Assembly: GCA_029204225.1 (NCBI GenBank)
Contig: CM055104.1
Span: 47,438,451-47,502,450 of the forward strand
Source of the DNA: Diphasiastrum complanatum
Taxonomy: Eukaryota; Streptophyta; Lycopodiopsida; Lycopodiales; Lycopodiaceae
Length of the DNA stretch: 64,000 nucleotides
Reading direction: 5' to 3'
In this document: positions 21,945 through 33,700 of the stretch, in pieces
Position numbering within the stretch: the first letter of the stretch is position 1
Layout of the letters: every line of letters begins with the position of its first letter
Program-made: the position numbers and the translations under genes
Notes under the pieces: model-generated
What the model was told of the DNA's origin: nothing
Database searches by the model: none
What the model saw: the letters and a program-made list of their open reading frames with translations, nothing else

Positions 21945-22654
21945 CCTTTATGAAAACATCATTGTGAGATTCAGATGCCCGATAGAGCTAGTGAACGATC
22001 GCGGAAGCCATTTCATCAATGAGACCATCAAGGTCTTGTTGGAGGAATTCTTTGTGATCCATAGAACTAGTACACTTTATTATCCTCGTGGTAATGGGCA
22101 AGCTGAATCATCCAATAAGATCCTATGTAGTGTGCTCACGAAAACAGTTGAAGCTAGCAGATCAGATTGGGAACATAAGTTGCATGCTGCACTGTGGGCA
22201 TTCAGAACAACATATAAATGAACCACTGATCAAACACCCTTCCAATTGGTATATGGTCAAGATGTTGTGATGCTAGTAGAGTTTTTAGCTCATTCATTAA
22301 GGATTGCCACCACGCAATGTCTTCGTGAGTCCAAATCTCTACAGTTACGCCACGAAGCTCTGCATAAACTCTGTGAAACACATTTACTTAGTTGTGCATG
22401 CACTGACAGCTAAAAAGAAAAGATGCAAAGCATGGCATGATTGCAGGTTACAAAAGAAGGATCTTCGCTCTGGAGATCTGGTCCTGATGTATAAAACCAA
22501 GGCGATCAAAGGGAAATTAAAATTCACAAGTGAAGGTCCTTATCGGATCAAGAAAACTCTTAATCATGGAGCCATGAATTTAGAAAAGCTAGATGGGACA
22601 CCATTCGACACACCCATCAACGGTAGCCAGCTGCACAAGTACTGGCCACCATAG
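21945..22654 (+). pseudogene. G1 gypsy integrase, C-terminal half
   Basis: Begins EFLYENIIVRFRCPIEL and contains the second catalytic Asp in LVNDRGSHFINET and the Glu block (RGNGQAESSNKIL), then WEHKLHAALWAFRTTYK. A stop and a frameshift follow. A second frame (22304-22654) gives the C-terminal DNA-binding part with KDLRSGDLVLMYKTK and the GPY/F-like motif (SEGPYRIKK), ending LHKYWPP. The N-terminal zinc domain and first catalytic Asp are absent here. The sequence that would precede it in a complete integrase resembles the end of the minus-strand copy at 37889. Integrase joins element DNA to host DNA. Confidence 0.82.
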
Positions 22655-23751
22655 TAAGAGAGATCTAGATTGGGGGTGGCACATTACAAAAATATATTCT
22701 GCTAACCATCACCGCTAGATCTAAGAAGATCAAGCCAAATCAAGCTAGATCCATCAAGATTCAGCCAGATCTGGCAAGATCGGAGAAATCCATCAGAATC
22801 CAAGAAAGATCCAAATCCAGATAGGATCAAGAAGGAAGCAGATCATCAGATTGACTGATGAATCTGTTACCAAGTATCCATCAGAACCTTCAGAGAACTA
22901 CCAACAGTCATATCAAGCCTACATGAAGCTGATTACCAGTATACAAAAGTTGAAAATAAAAAAATCTCGAGATCTCATCAAAAAACACTCTGAAAATGCA
23001 CGTTTTTCATGATTTTTTGAAATCCCATGAGAGATAGCTCTTGAAACTTGGACGGTCACCAGATCTGACCCAGATGCATCCACGAAAATCTTTGTGAGAG
23101 TTTCTGATGGAGGAATCACCATTTTCTAGTGTGTGCGAGGGTTCCTAGAAGCTGAATTTTCAGAACCCTCGCAGAGCATCAAGATCAACTTACCAACCCT
23201 CACAAAGTGCCTAAATGGAATCAGAGTAGTGAAATTAGCCTACCTACATGGTCTGATCTTGAAAATCCAATCACATGAACAAGTTGTGTGAGAGATCACT
23301 TCCTACGAGAGTTGAACCCTCGCAGACAGCCTGAACCCTCATAGAACCTTCGCATAGCAGTCAAATCACCTTCTGAACTCTCGCAGACTTCCTTGAGGTC
23401 TTAGAAGTTTGTGAGGAAGGTGTCTGCCAAAATTTGGGTGGAACTGAGCAACGGAAAGTGGATTTCACCTAATACGCACTCTAAATTCAGCTATATAAGG
23501 GCTGAATTCGAGTCATTTGTCACCTTTGGTAGCGAAGCTCTGCCAAAATTTACACTGAAATTACCAAGTTCTCCGTTTGAGACCAAACTTCCTACCAGCT
23601 ATCATCTGATCATACTGAATACCGATCTGCGCTCTGAACTACACTTCTTGTCATCCAACACTTGTTATTCACAGTTTTCTGTCGTTTCCACATTTTTTTT
23701 CATTTTTCACTATTTTTCCTACTTTTTTGACCTCTAATCATCACTGCTAAC
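22655..23751 (+). other. Spacer between integrase and ORF-X
   Basis: Begins with a purine tract (ATTGGGGGTGGCA near 22670), followed by a GATC-rich stretch (22720-22840, at least eight GATC) and further AACCCTCGCAGA-type motifs (23122-23390). No convincing ORF. It ends CTCTAATCATCACTGCTAAC just before the ORF-X ATG. Confidence 0.5.
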
Positions 23752-26700
23752 ATGGCCTCCTCATCCTCTGAAGACTCTGGCACCAAACAGGTGGTCCAGT
23801 GTGAAATCCTCGAGGCCACACAGATTTGGCCTCTACCCTCTGACGCTTTGATCCAACCATGGCTGTAGATAGCCGCCCCACTTCTAGAGGCAATGGGTTT
23901 TTATTCGGTGCTTTTCCATTCTGAGATTAACATGGGCCTCGTCCTTCATGCTTACGACACTTGGGATGAGGCAAAGACTTGTTTCCACTTTCTATACCAA
24001 GGTACCATGTACAAGGTCAAGATTACCGCCGTTGGCATTATGTCCAGTGATCGTCAGCCCATCTCCCATCGCCACACCAGAACTCTGATCAAGACTTTCG
24101 TCAACCAAACTGCACTGGAAATCCCAATTCAGACTAACAATGGTTACCTGATAGATGCTATCACGGAACCCATCATTCAAGCGGCTACGCATCTGTTGAA
24201 TAACTTTTTGGTTATTTCAAAATTTCGCAAGGACAGAATCCAGTCTACGGTGCTGAGTCAGATAGTGGAATCCTTTCTGGAATTCTCTGGCCCCTCCGTT
24301 GTGCCATACGACTGGCATTGCTTCTTTATTCGTGAACTAACCAACTCCATCAAACCCAACAACCGTGAGCGTATCACAGCAGGCTCCCTGTTGTGTAACT
24401 TTGCTTGCACACTTCTCGAGGCAAAAGTGCGTGGTTTCCAATGCTCATCCCTTTTGTCTACCCTCGTGCCACACCCTAACCTTTATCCGCCATCTCAAGC
24501 ATCCACCTCCTCCCAACCTGCAGTTATTAACACAACAGCCAGCAAACAAATGCATGGCACTGCCTCTACATCCACATCTCCACCTGCTACCCAAAGACGT
24601 GCCTCCACTACTGCACTAACCGCTCCATCAACCACTGCCACTTCTTCTTCTGTGCAAGCCCCCACTCCAATCTCTGTTGTCGCTACCTCTCTGTTGTCCA
24701 CCCTCGTTCCTCTATTGATACGATTCCTATCTCTGTTCCATTATCCACTACTCCGTCCATCACCATCGCATCCTCCATCACTCTTGTCGCCACCGTTGCT
24801 TCCATTCCATTCAATCCTTCTGATTCTCAATTGTCTCCTGACACTCTGGCGTGGATGCAAGTCATCAATTTTTCACCCCCACACCAGACACTTTCTACTC
24901 CATCCTCACCTCCTTCCATACTCCACACCACCCTTCAGTTTCCCACTATTCCTCCCACCCTCTCATTCGGACAAACCGTCCTCACCCATGTTTCCACACT
25001 TGCTTCTCAAACCCCACCCGCTTCGCCAACAAAGGTTGCCGAGGGCAGCCAACCACTACCTGATGACGCATTTGTCAAGACAATTTTCATATCATCACCA
25101 GATCGGGCTAATCCTACCGCCCCAGATGGCATCAGGTCCAACGAGAACCTGATAGAAGATAATGACGACAGTACTCCACAAGTCGTCGGGGCTTATACAA
25201 CACAAGCCCCTACTAGTGCCAGTGTACCGGCTGCTCCCACAAACCTAACGATGGCATACCAGACTCTGAGAAAATACATCCTGGATGCGGTAGCGGCCAA
25301 AGCCATTCTAGAAAGTAGGGTACTACACCTGGCGACGAGTAACACACAACTGCGAGCAGACCTCACCAAGCTACAGCAAGAGCTGATTTTGGCTCAACAA
25401 CATGAACAAGCAGGGCACCAAGAGATTGCCAAGCTGCAGCAGAAGGAGGAAGGCCTCAACAAATATACCCAAAGCCTCTCCAAAGCACTGACAGAGGCCT
25501 CCACAAAGGTGCGGGAGCTTCAATCTGAAACGTCCCAACAACTTGCTTCCATCCAGACGCAACTTACCCTTTTGGAAGCAGAGAATATGCACCTAGGGAC
25601 GGAGGTCAAAGCAATACAAGAGGAGCTCGTCTGGTTAGCTGAACTTGCACCGGACTCAATGTCGCTTTCTCAATCAAAAATGAATCTTCTTCGGCATCAG
25701 GTGCAGGTTTATAGCCAAACCTTAAACATCTACCAGACAGAGTTCAACAAATATCGGACAAGCGCAACTCACGAGCTCGCCCAGGCCAAGCAAGCCCTCA
25801 AGGCTTGCCAAAAGTACATGGAAACGAAGGCCTAGCCAACCCTTGTGGTAATTCCATCGCCACCTATTTTTGACGCTGCACATGCCAGCACAAGCCAAGA
25901 CCTGAGCCAGCAAGCAGCAGAGGGATTTAATCAAGATCAAGGGTCTGAAGGCCAAGATCAAGGGCAAACAGATACGGTTGCTGAGACGGAGACTAGGGCC
26001 AAGGCGTAGATACCAGCCAAAGCCAAACCACATCATCCAGAGGTTCGCGCACGATATCTGCCAGTCGGGCATTCCGACGACCCAAGTTTGTGGAGGAGAA
26101 AATCAACGAATTCCTATCAAAGTATCCCCATGAGTCATCAAGAGGCGACTGGTAGATATCATTTTTTGCTCAGACAATCAAGGGCAAAGAACTGCAAGCA
26201 TTACCCGCCCTCCAACCACAACTAGAGTGGCGTCAGCAGTTTTTCAAAAGAGACCATGCGGCCATCAGGGCCTACGTGACGAGTCCACAACAATTACGGG
26301 TGAACGCACACTTTCTGCCATATACACGAAGATCCAAATGGACGGAATGCGGCACCCCTCTGGACAAGATCACACTTCAGAATTTTAATTGGCCAGTAAT
26401 ACCATCAGAATATGGGTGGACTACGAATGTGGACTCCAGAAGGGCTCTCACCGCGTTCGTCAACCAATATATCAATTGTCCTTATCCAACAGTCCGCGCG
26501 ACAGCCACTTACGCCTGGGACTTAGAACATCTGATGGGGATCAAAACTAAATGGGACAATTTTCTCCCATCCATATTCTTTGACGTTAATAAGGCGCTAC
26601 CTTCAGACAAAGTCGAAGATCAGCTGCCAATAGCTCGTGTGTATTACCGAGCTGCGCTTCAGGGCGATCCATGGACATGCAGATTCCAAACATGGGTTGA

Positions 26701-26836
26701 CCAAGATTGGCTGCGAGGAGCCCACAAGTCCCTTCACATGCCCAAGGACTTGAAGAAACTGGACCGCCTCAACTTTATGGAGGATGTCACCACCTACCTG
26801 ATCCAGCAAAGGCGGGCAAAGAAAATGCTTTACTAA
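23752..26836 (+). pseudogene. ORF-X: large coiled-coil protein at the 3' end of the G1 gypsy element
   Basis: I do not recognise this protein. From ATG 23752 (MASSSSEDSGTKQVV) a globular N-terminal domain runs to about 24460 (TRTLIKTFVNQTALEIP, PYDWHCFFIRELTN), with one TAG at codon 39 (23866-23868). A Ser/Thr/Pro linker follows. A frameshift near 24700 moves to the frame of 24831-25835, with an acidic segment and a ~180-residue coiled coil rich in Gln, Leu and Glu. A TAG (25833-25835) is followed by a Gln/Asp/Gly-rich stretch, another frameshift and a C-terminal domain (26276-26836; CGTPLDKITLQNF, DPWTCRFQTWVDQDWL, MPKDLKKLDRLNF) ending 45 bp before the LTR. No zinc knuckle, protease, polymerase, signal peptide or clear membrane segment is visible. 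Partial copies lie at 18337-20285 and 37141-37377, always on the LTR side of G1. It occupies the place of env-like ORFs in Athila elements, but its function is unknown. Confidence 0.72.
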
Positions 26837-26881
26837 ACCGGAGAGTGCTGAGGGACCGGCACTACTTTAGGCTGTGGGTAC

Positions 26882-27678
26882 TGTTGGGGGTATTCCCAAC
26901 AAAGTGTAAATAAATAAATTCGACTAATAAAATGTGTTGCGAGAGCATGACATCCTGCGTGCGTAAGCCCATGGCCCAATGAGCACGCAAGTGAAGTTGT
27001 AAATGAAATAATAGACTTGGGCCCTTTGTAATTAAAATAAAACTTGAGGCCCAAAGTCAATTTTAAACTTAGAGTTTACTTTTTAGAGTTGGGTCCAATT
27101 TTGGACTCACAATGTACCTTTTGTGGACCCTTGAATCAAGTTGGGCCCAAGATGAATGGATAGGATCAATGTGAATATTAGCCAATAGGATTGAGGGGCA
27201 AGGGCCTTCCCCATTTTATAAAAAGGCACCATTTGTACACTATTTCCATGCTTAATGAGAAGGAGGAAACTCTACCACTTTTTGGAGAGAAGCATCCTCA
27301 TTTGCTATTCACTACTTGCTAATGCTATTGATTGTGTTTTCCATTGCTTTCTATTTTCATGTTTATTGTTTGCCATAGTGAATGTTTTTCCATTAGCAAG
27401 CATAAGGAGCATTTGAACTAACCTTCATGCTCACTCTCTATCTCTCTCTCTTTCTCTCTTCTCTTCTCTACCTCTTCTTTTCTACCCCTTCTGTTCACCC
27501 AATTCATGATGAAAGTTAGTGTAGAGGAGTAGAGTTAAAGGAGAGTAGTGTGTTAGAGTTAGACCAAAGTAGAAAACTAACTAAAACTAGCATCTATGCA
27601 TAGCTAGGTATCTATCCAGTGATCTAACCCTTGTTGATAGGTGGGAGGGCTATACTACGCAAGATCTATGACCCTACA
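26882..27678 (+). repeat. 3' LTR of the G1/ORF-X element
   Basis: 797 bp, TGTTGGGGGTATTCCC...GACCCTACA, with a TTTATAAAAA box at about 27215. It matches the minus-strand LTR at 36313-37140 throughout and the truncated LTR at 20290-20715. The sequence just upstream (CACTACTTTAGGC..GGGT) is shared with the minus-strand copy and includes the likely second-strand priming site. No TSD can be assigned because the left partner is truncated. Confidence 0.9.
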
Positions 27679-28391
27679 ATTGTACAAAAAATTGAGAGCT
27701 AAATCAAGCAAAAAAACAGTTTTACACTTTTTCTCACCTTTCTCTGAAGTGTGTTTGGATCAAATCGGATTGGAACTGAATTTTCAGACCTGAAAAGTGG
27801 TAGTACGGAATTTTGGAATTTCGCACGTGTGAAAATCAGAGATTTTTAGTCCCTTCTATCGCCTTGCTAATAGATCCAAAGATAGTGGTATTATAGCTTG
27901 ATGGAAATTTATGATGTGTACTTTTTGTAGAAATTGAAACCAAATCATTCTGATGTGTCTATCAAGAGTTATAAGCTCTTAAAGAGGATAGGGATAGGTC
28001 CAAAATCCGAGTGACTGCATTTTGATTTTATTCAACTTTGCTTTGTTCTGAATCCATTGTTTTGAGCATCCTACACAAGAAACTGAAGATCAAGACTAAG
28101 TTTGAAATAATTGAACACCCCTTGAGCCTTCTGAGTGTCAATAGTATTTTCTTTTGAAGCATTTCACACGTGCCAAAAGTAGGATTCAAACTTGCCAAAC
28201 TGTCTCAATCCACTTTATGAGTCTGATCTAGATAATCTTGTCTTGTGAGATATTTGAGATTCATCTCAAATACAGTTGCAAGTGTTTCACATAGGAAGGT
28301 AGAACATCCTTGAAAATACCTATAGTGAAAGAGAGTAACAACATTAGGTCTGATTGGAACAAGCTCAAACATATTGCAGTCCAATAACTAA
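27679..28391 (+). other. Copia leader remnant
   Basis: Non-coding sequence directly before a copia gag start. It contains two G-box-like sites (CGCACGTGTGAA near 27823, TTTCACACGTGCC near 28164). No primer site remains: the G1/ORF-X LTR replaces whatever lay upstream. Confidence 0.4.
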
Positions 28392-28927
28392 ATGGCACCT
28401 CTGGGAGGATATCTTCTAGAAGCAAATGAAAGACTAAACACTTCTAATTACTCAATTTGGAAATTCAGAATGGAGTCTATTTTGATACTTTAGGATGTTA
28501 TGGACATTGTGCTGGTGTTGAGGAGGAGCCTCAAGCACATGCTGAAATTCCTAAGTATCGTAAGAGAGCTAGAATGGCTCTACATTTCATTAAGATGAAT
28601 GTATCTAATGAAATTTTGAGAGAGATAGGATCTTGCACCACAGCTAAAGATGCTTGGGATGCACTTAAGTCCATCTATGAAACAAAAAATACTTCTAGAA
28701 TACTCACTCTTAGAAATCATGTTTTCCAAAGTTTCCAAATAAGTGAAGAGAGTGCATCAAACTATGTTCTGAGAGTTAAAGATTTACATAGAGAGCTTTC
28801 CTGTGTTGGTGTTACTATTAACCAAGATGAGCTATTTCAAGTCATTTTAAATGGCTTGAAAGATGACTATGATAATCTTGTTCAATCTTTTGCCATTAAG
28901 GAGGAGTTGCCTAATCTAGAAATCTCT
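28392..28927 (+). pseudogene. Copia gag fragment (family C5)
   Basis: ATG at 28392 starts MAPLGGYLLEANERLNTSNY with the typical NYSIWKFRMESIL block, then a TAG and a frameshift. The frame at 28457-28933 continues with the capsid helical region (ALHFIKMNVSNEILREI, SIYETKNTSRILTLRNHVF, DELFQVILNGLKDDYDNLVQ). It stops at about 28927 where an unrelated copia gag begins. The zinc knuckle and all of pol are missing. Related to, but distinct from, the gag of C4 and C1. Confidence 0.8.
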
Positions 28928-29518
28928 CATTGACAAACTCGATGGAGAAATTCAAGATGAAGGTTATACTTCTAGCCAAAGAATTGTGGGACATCATAGA
29001 CGGCACAAAGCTCAAACCAGAAGGAGATGCAACCAACATCACCAAGTGGAGACTGAGAGATGGCAAAACATTTTCCATGATCACCCTCAACATCAAAGAT
29101 ACTCAGATCAGCCACATACATGTTGTTCAGACTGCTAAGGATGCATAAGAGGTCCTAGCAACTCTCTACGACATCAAAGGCGTTACTTCCAAGCTTCATC
29201 TGAGGAAGAAATTCTTCACCCTCAGAATGTCTTATGCAGATTATGTTTCGAGTCATCTCAACACCTTCAAAATCTTATGGAGCAGATGACTGCAACTAGC
29301 TCAGTCATAGAAGATTTTGATGCACTCATAACTCTATTATCGAGTCTACCTGAAGCCTACAAAAATTGGGTAATGGCAATTTCTACCCAGGAGCACCTTG
29401 CTCTATCAAGAGTAATTTTGTTGCTCCTACAAGAGGAGATTAGAAGATCAGCATCTTCCTCAAGCTCAAGATCGGATCCTCAAGTTCTATATTCGAAAAA
29501 TTAGAAGTTTAGATCCAA
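28928..29518 (+). pseudogene. Copia gag of family C2, 5' part
   Basis: A different gag type from C1 and C5 (UBN2-like). Blocks include ILLAKELWDIIDGTKLKPEG, KGVTSKLHLRKKFFTLRMSY and FDALITLLSSLPEAYKNWV. A TAA follows KDA (29146-29148), and a frameshift separates the middle. It is interrupted at 29519-29523 (GAGAT) by C1-A and continues at 35385. The start of the gag is missing at the junction with C5. Confidence 0.8.
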
Positions 29519-29807
29519 GAGATTGTGAAAAATTGTCAACTAGTAGTATTTTCCTAACTTGAGATTTTGTAGGCCTATGGCCAAATAAAAGTTAGAGATA
29601 GGTTCATACATGTATGTAGAGGCCCAAAGTATGTGTACACTACTTTTGAGGTCACATTAATTAGAGGAGGTCGAGTGTGGAGCTCTTCTATTGGCTCATA
29701 ATTTGGTGCATTCCTATTTGACCAAATTTCTAGGTATATGGGTGAATCCTATTGGACCCCAATTTTAGCCTATCATAAGACAAGTGGTCAAGAGGCACTA
29801 TGGCTGC

Positions 29808-29816
29808 TATAAATAG
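29808..29816 (+). promoter_or_regulatory. TATA box (TATAAATAG) of the C1-A LTR promoter
   Basis: Canonical plant TATA box 285 bp into the LTR. Transcription of the element would start about 30 bp downstream, leaving a transcribed LTR part of roughly 335 bp. The same box is present in the other C1 LTRs (52777-52785 on the minus strand for the C1-B 5' LTR). Confidence 0.75.
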
Positions 29817-29961
29817 CCATCTCCACGAGTATGTACACATCTCATTTTCATTCTATTGAATGAATGTTATGCTCTTTGAAGATCCATCTTCTTCTCTCTC
29901 ACTTTTTTGTTCATATCTTGCATTCTAGCCACTAGAATTGTGATTTCTTTGTTGCTATGGC

Positions 29962-29975
29962 TTCACACGTGTGAA
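29962..29975. promoter_or_regulatory. TTCACACGTGTGAA palindrome in the C1-A 5' LTR
   Basis: Perfect 14 bp palindrome with CACGTG core about 150 bp downstream of the TATA box, hence inside the transcribed region. It is repeated at 35170-35183 in the 3' LTR and at 47410-47423 and 52618-52631 in C1-B. Confidence 0.55.
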
Positions 29976-30176
29976 ATGCAGGTTGTAGGCTCTGAAGTAC
30001 GGACAGGGACAGCAAGTTTCTGTTTGTGGAAGCTTATGATCAGATTTTGATGTTTAGTTGATGTTTAGTATGCTTAACATCACAATTTCTATCATTTTTT
30101 CAATCTAGATGTGCATAACTTCCATGGCCAAGATCTTTATGAAACTTTAGCATCTTTTGGATCTGAGTTTTTCACA

Positions 30177-30188
30177 TGGTATCAGAGC
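30177..30188 (+). other. Primer-binding site TGGTATCAGAGC of C1-A
   Basis: Perfect complement of the initiator Met-tRNA 3' end, with no spacer after the LTR terminus CACA. Confidence 0.97.
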
Positions 30189-30785
30189 ATTAGGCGGCCA
30201 AATGTGCAGGTTTTGCCAGATTTAGAAGAGATTTGTGGGCGAGTTTGCTTTTGTAGCATTCCAATCAAGTTTCTAGCTAAAAATCTTGTTGATTTATGTG
30301 TAGAAATTGGATCTTTGTGATCAAAACATCATTTGTATGCATTTCAATTGAAGTAGGGCGAATTCCCTCTGTACTTATCAGAATAAGGAGACAAAAATTG
30401 TTTTGGAAAGAGGGAGATGCAAGATCCAACAAGATCCTATTAGTTTTCCATTCTAGCATATAGTTTTTTGATTCAATTTCTTGCTTCTTCATGTCAAAAA
30501 CTTCAAAATTGATGTAACCCTCTGATTTTCAGTTTGCTGAATGATTCAAGAGTGTATTTCAATCTTAGGAGTGAGGGAAAAGCAAGTATATTGAGGTTTG
30601 GTCTTGGTTTGATCAAGAAATCATAAAACTAGTGGCTAAAATTAAGGAAAAAGTGAGGAAAAGAGAGAAAAAGTAAGGTTTTAGGTTCCAAATCTTTGTG
30701 ATTTCTTCTTGTGTTTCATTTGTTGATTCAAGAGAGTGCTTAGTGCATTGGAACAGGTCAAAGATCAGAGATCAATCATTGCAAC
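30189..30785 (+). other. Leader of C1-A
   Basis: 597 bp between primer site and polyprotein start, with no ORF of interest. Short upstream ATGs occur. The leader is present almost unchanged in C1-B (51808-52404). Confidence 0.8.
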
Positions 30786-33700
30786 ATGGCTACAAATGGA
30801 GGCTACATGTTGGAAAGCAATGATAGGCTTACCTCCCTCAACTATTCTACTTGGAAAGTAAGGATGGAGTCTTTGCTTGAGATGAATGAGTTGATGGATA
30901 TTGTTGTAGGTGTGGAGGAGAGACCTTTGGCACCTCAAGAACAATTGAGGTATGACAAGAGGGCAAAGAAAGCCCTTCACATGATCAAGATGAATGTGAC
31001 AAATGAGCTTATCAAAGAGGTTGGTAAGTGCACATCATCTAGTGAAGCTTGGGAAGCCTTGAAGAAGGTTTATGAATCCAAGTCTACTTCTAGAGTGTTG
31101 ACTTTAAGAAGGCAAATCTTTTCTTGTATGCAAAAGAAGAGTGAGAATGGACATGCTTTTGTTTTGAGAGTTAAAGCATTGAATGATGAGTTAGCATGCA
31201 TTAATGATGGCATAAATAATGAGGAGCTTGTTCAAGTGATTCTCAATGGCTTGTTGGATGATCATGCTAATCTTGTTCAAAGTTATGCTATCCAAAAATG
31301 TTTACCAAGTGTTGGAGACTTGCAAGAGGTCTTGTTGGCTGAAGAATTCAGGTTGCAAGCAAGAGTGGGAGCATCTTCTACATCTCAAGGAGGAGAAGAG
31401 GAGGCAATGTTCTCTAAAGGCAAGTTCAAGGGCAAAGGTAAATGCAATTGGTCTAAAGGGCAAGACCAAGGTGAGCACTCTACTTTTGGCAAAAAGAAGG
31501 ATAGATCTAAGCTAAAATGTTTCTATTGTGGAGTCAAAGGGCATTTTGCTAGTGATTGTTTTAAGAAAAAGAGGGATCAAGGGGAAAAGCAAACCAATCT
31601 AACTATTGATGAGGGTGGGGATGAGCTTCTTTCAAATGATGCTTTTGTTATGTCATCTTGCTTGTTGGCTAATCATGGAGACATTGATCCTTGGTGGATT
31701 GATAGTGGAGCCACTTCTCATATGACATATCATAAAGAGTATTTTTCATCTTTAATGGCATTTGATGGTGATAGGAAGGTAATCTATACCGCAAATGATG
31801 GTGAGTGTGCAATCAAGGGGATTGGCACAATTCCTATTTCACTTTCTATAAATAGGAATATAGAATTGAAAGATGTTTTGCTCATTCCATCCATTACCAA
31901 GAACTTACTTAGTGTAAGCCAAATGCTTGACAAAGGATTCAAAGTTGAGTTTGATGGTGATGCTTGCTTGATCAAAAAGGGGTGTAGTATCATTGCAAAA
32001 GGGAAAAGGCAAGGAAAATTGTTCAAGCTTGATGCATGTGTTGTTGCTAACCAAGTTGGATGCATGGCAAATGAACAAATGTCAATTCAAGAGGTATGGC
32101 ATAAAAGGATGGGACATCTCAACTACAAGGCCTTGGAGGTAATAGCCAAAAAGGAGGTAGTAAGGGGACTTCCCAAGTCTCTTACTTGCTTGAATCATGT
32201 TTGTGAAGAATGTGCTTTGTCTAAATCACATAGATTGCCATATACTAGATCTATATCTAGATCTAAGATGCCTTTTTCTCTCTTGCATTCGGATATTCAT
32301 GGTGTTACTACAATTAGCAATGGAGGTGCTAAGATGTATGTAACTTTCATTGATGATTTTAGTAGATTTTGTTGGGTTTATCTACTAAAGAGCAAGGATG
32401 AGGTGTTTGATGTGTTTGTCAAGTTCAAAGTTGCTATTGAGACTCAATTTACAACCAAAATCAAATGCTTGAGGAGCGACAATGGTGGTGAATACATTTC
32501 TAACAAATTCAAAGCCTTTTGCGATGAGCATGGGATCAAGAGGGAGTACACATGTCCAAGAACACCACAACAAAATGGAGTGGCCGAGAGGAAGAATAGA
32601 ACCTTGTGTGAGAGTGCAAAGGCAATGAGATTGAATGCTAATCTTCCTAAACCTTTTTGGAGTGATGCTTTGTTGTGTGCAAATTTCCTATGCAATAGAT
32701 GGCCAAGTGTTGTATTGGAAGGAAAAACCCCTTTTGAAGCTTTGTTTGGTACGAAGCCTAATGTCAAGTTTCTAAGAACTTTTGGATGCATTTGCTACTT
32801 CAACATTACTCTTGATGATAGAACTAAGGAGGATCCATCTTCAAGAAAGGGCATTTTTGTTGGTTATAGTGAAGTAAGCAAAGCATATAGGATTTATGTT
32901 CCTTCAATCAAGAAAGTGTTCACAAGTAGGGATGTCATTTTTGATGAAAGTAACATTCCAAAAGTTGTTTCAAGTGATGATGGTGTTGTTGCAACTAATG
33001 TGCTTGATGACAATGGAGTTGATGACACATTGGATGTGGATGTTGAAGAAGCCTCTTCAAGTCAAATTCCAAGGAGAACTCCAAGGCATAAAGTGAAACC
33101 CTCAAGGCTCACTTATGATGGCAAAGGTAAGCAAGTGGTGGATGGATCCAACTATGCTTTCCTAACTTCTTTTGATGTACCTTCATGTGTAGATGAAGCA
33201 AGGCAAAAAGAGGAATGGATCCAAGCAATGGATCTTGAGTTTGAAGCACTTATGAAGAACAACACATGGAGATTGGTGGAGCTTCCAAAGGGAAAAAGTG
33301 CAATTGGATGCAAATGGATCTTCAAGGTAAAGACAAATCAAGATGGATCTATCAACAAGTTGAAGGCAAGGTTGGTGGCTAAAGGTTATGCTCAAGAGCA
33401 TGGCATTGACTATGAGGAAACCTTTGCACCCGTGGCAAAGATGGTGAGCATAAGAGTAATCATTTCCCTTGCAACTCTTTATGGATGGGATCTTTGGCAA
33501 TTAGACATTTCTAATGCTTTCTTGAATGGTGATCTTGAAGAGGAAGTCTACATGGAGCAACCCGAGAGCTATGTTTCTCATAGCAAGCCTAATCATGTGT
33601 GTTTTCTACAAAAAAGTTTGTATGGTCTTAAGCAAGCACCAAGGAGTTGGTATGCTAGGCTTAACTCTTTTCTACTTTCTCAAAACTTCACTATGAGTGA

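Larger units (their letters stand above)
29524..30176 (+). repeat. 5' LTR of C1-A
   Basis: 653 bp. The U3 region has a TATAAATAG box (29808-29816). A TTCACACGTGTGAA palindrome follows at 29962, downstream of the expected transcription start. Its terminal nine-base inverted repeats are perfect. Confidence 0.98.

Noticed and set aside
20717-26836. Intact host gene encoding ORF-X
   Set aside because: It lies between matching LTRs in the same orientation, recurs three times with G1 sequence and is broken by stops and frameshifts.
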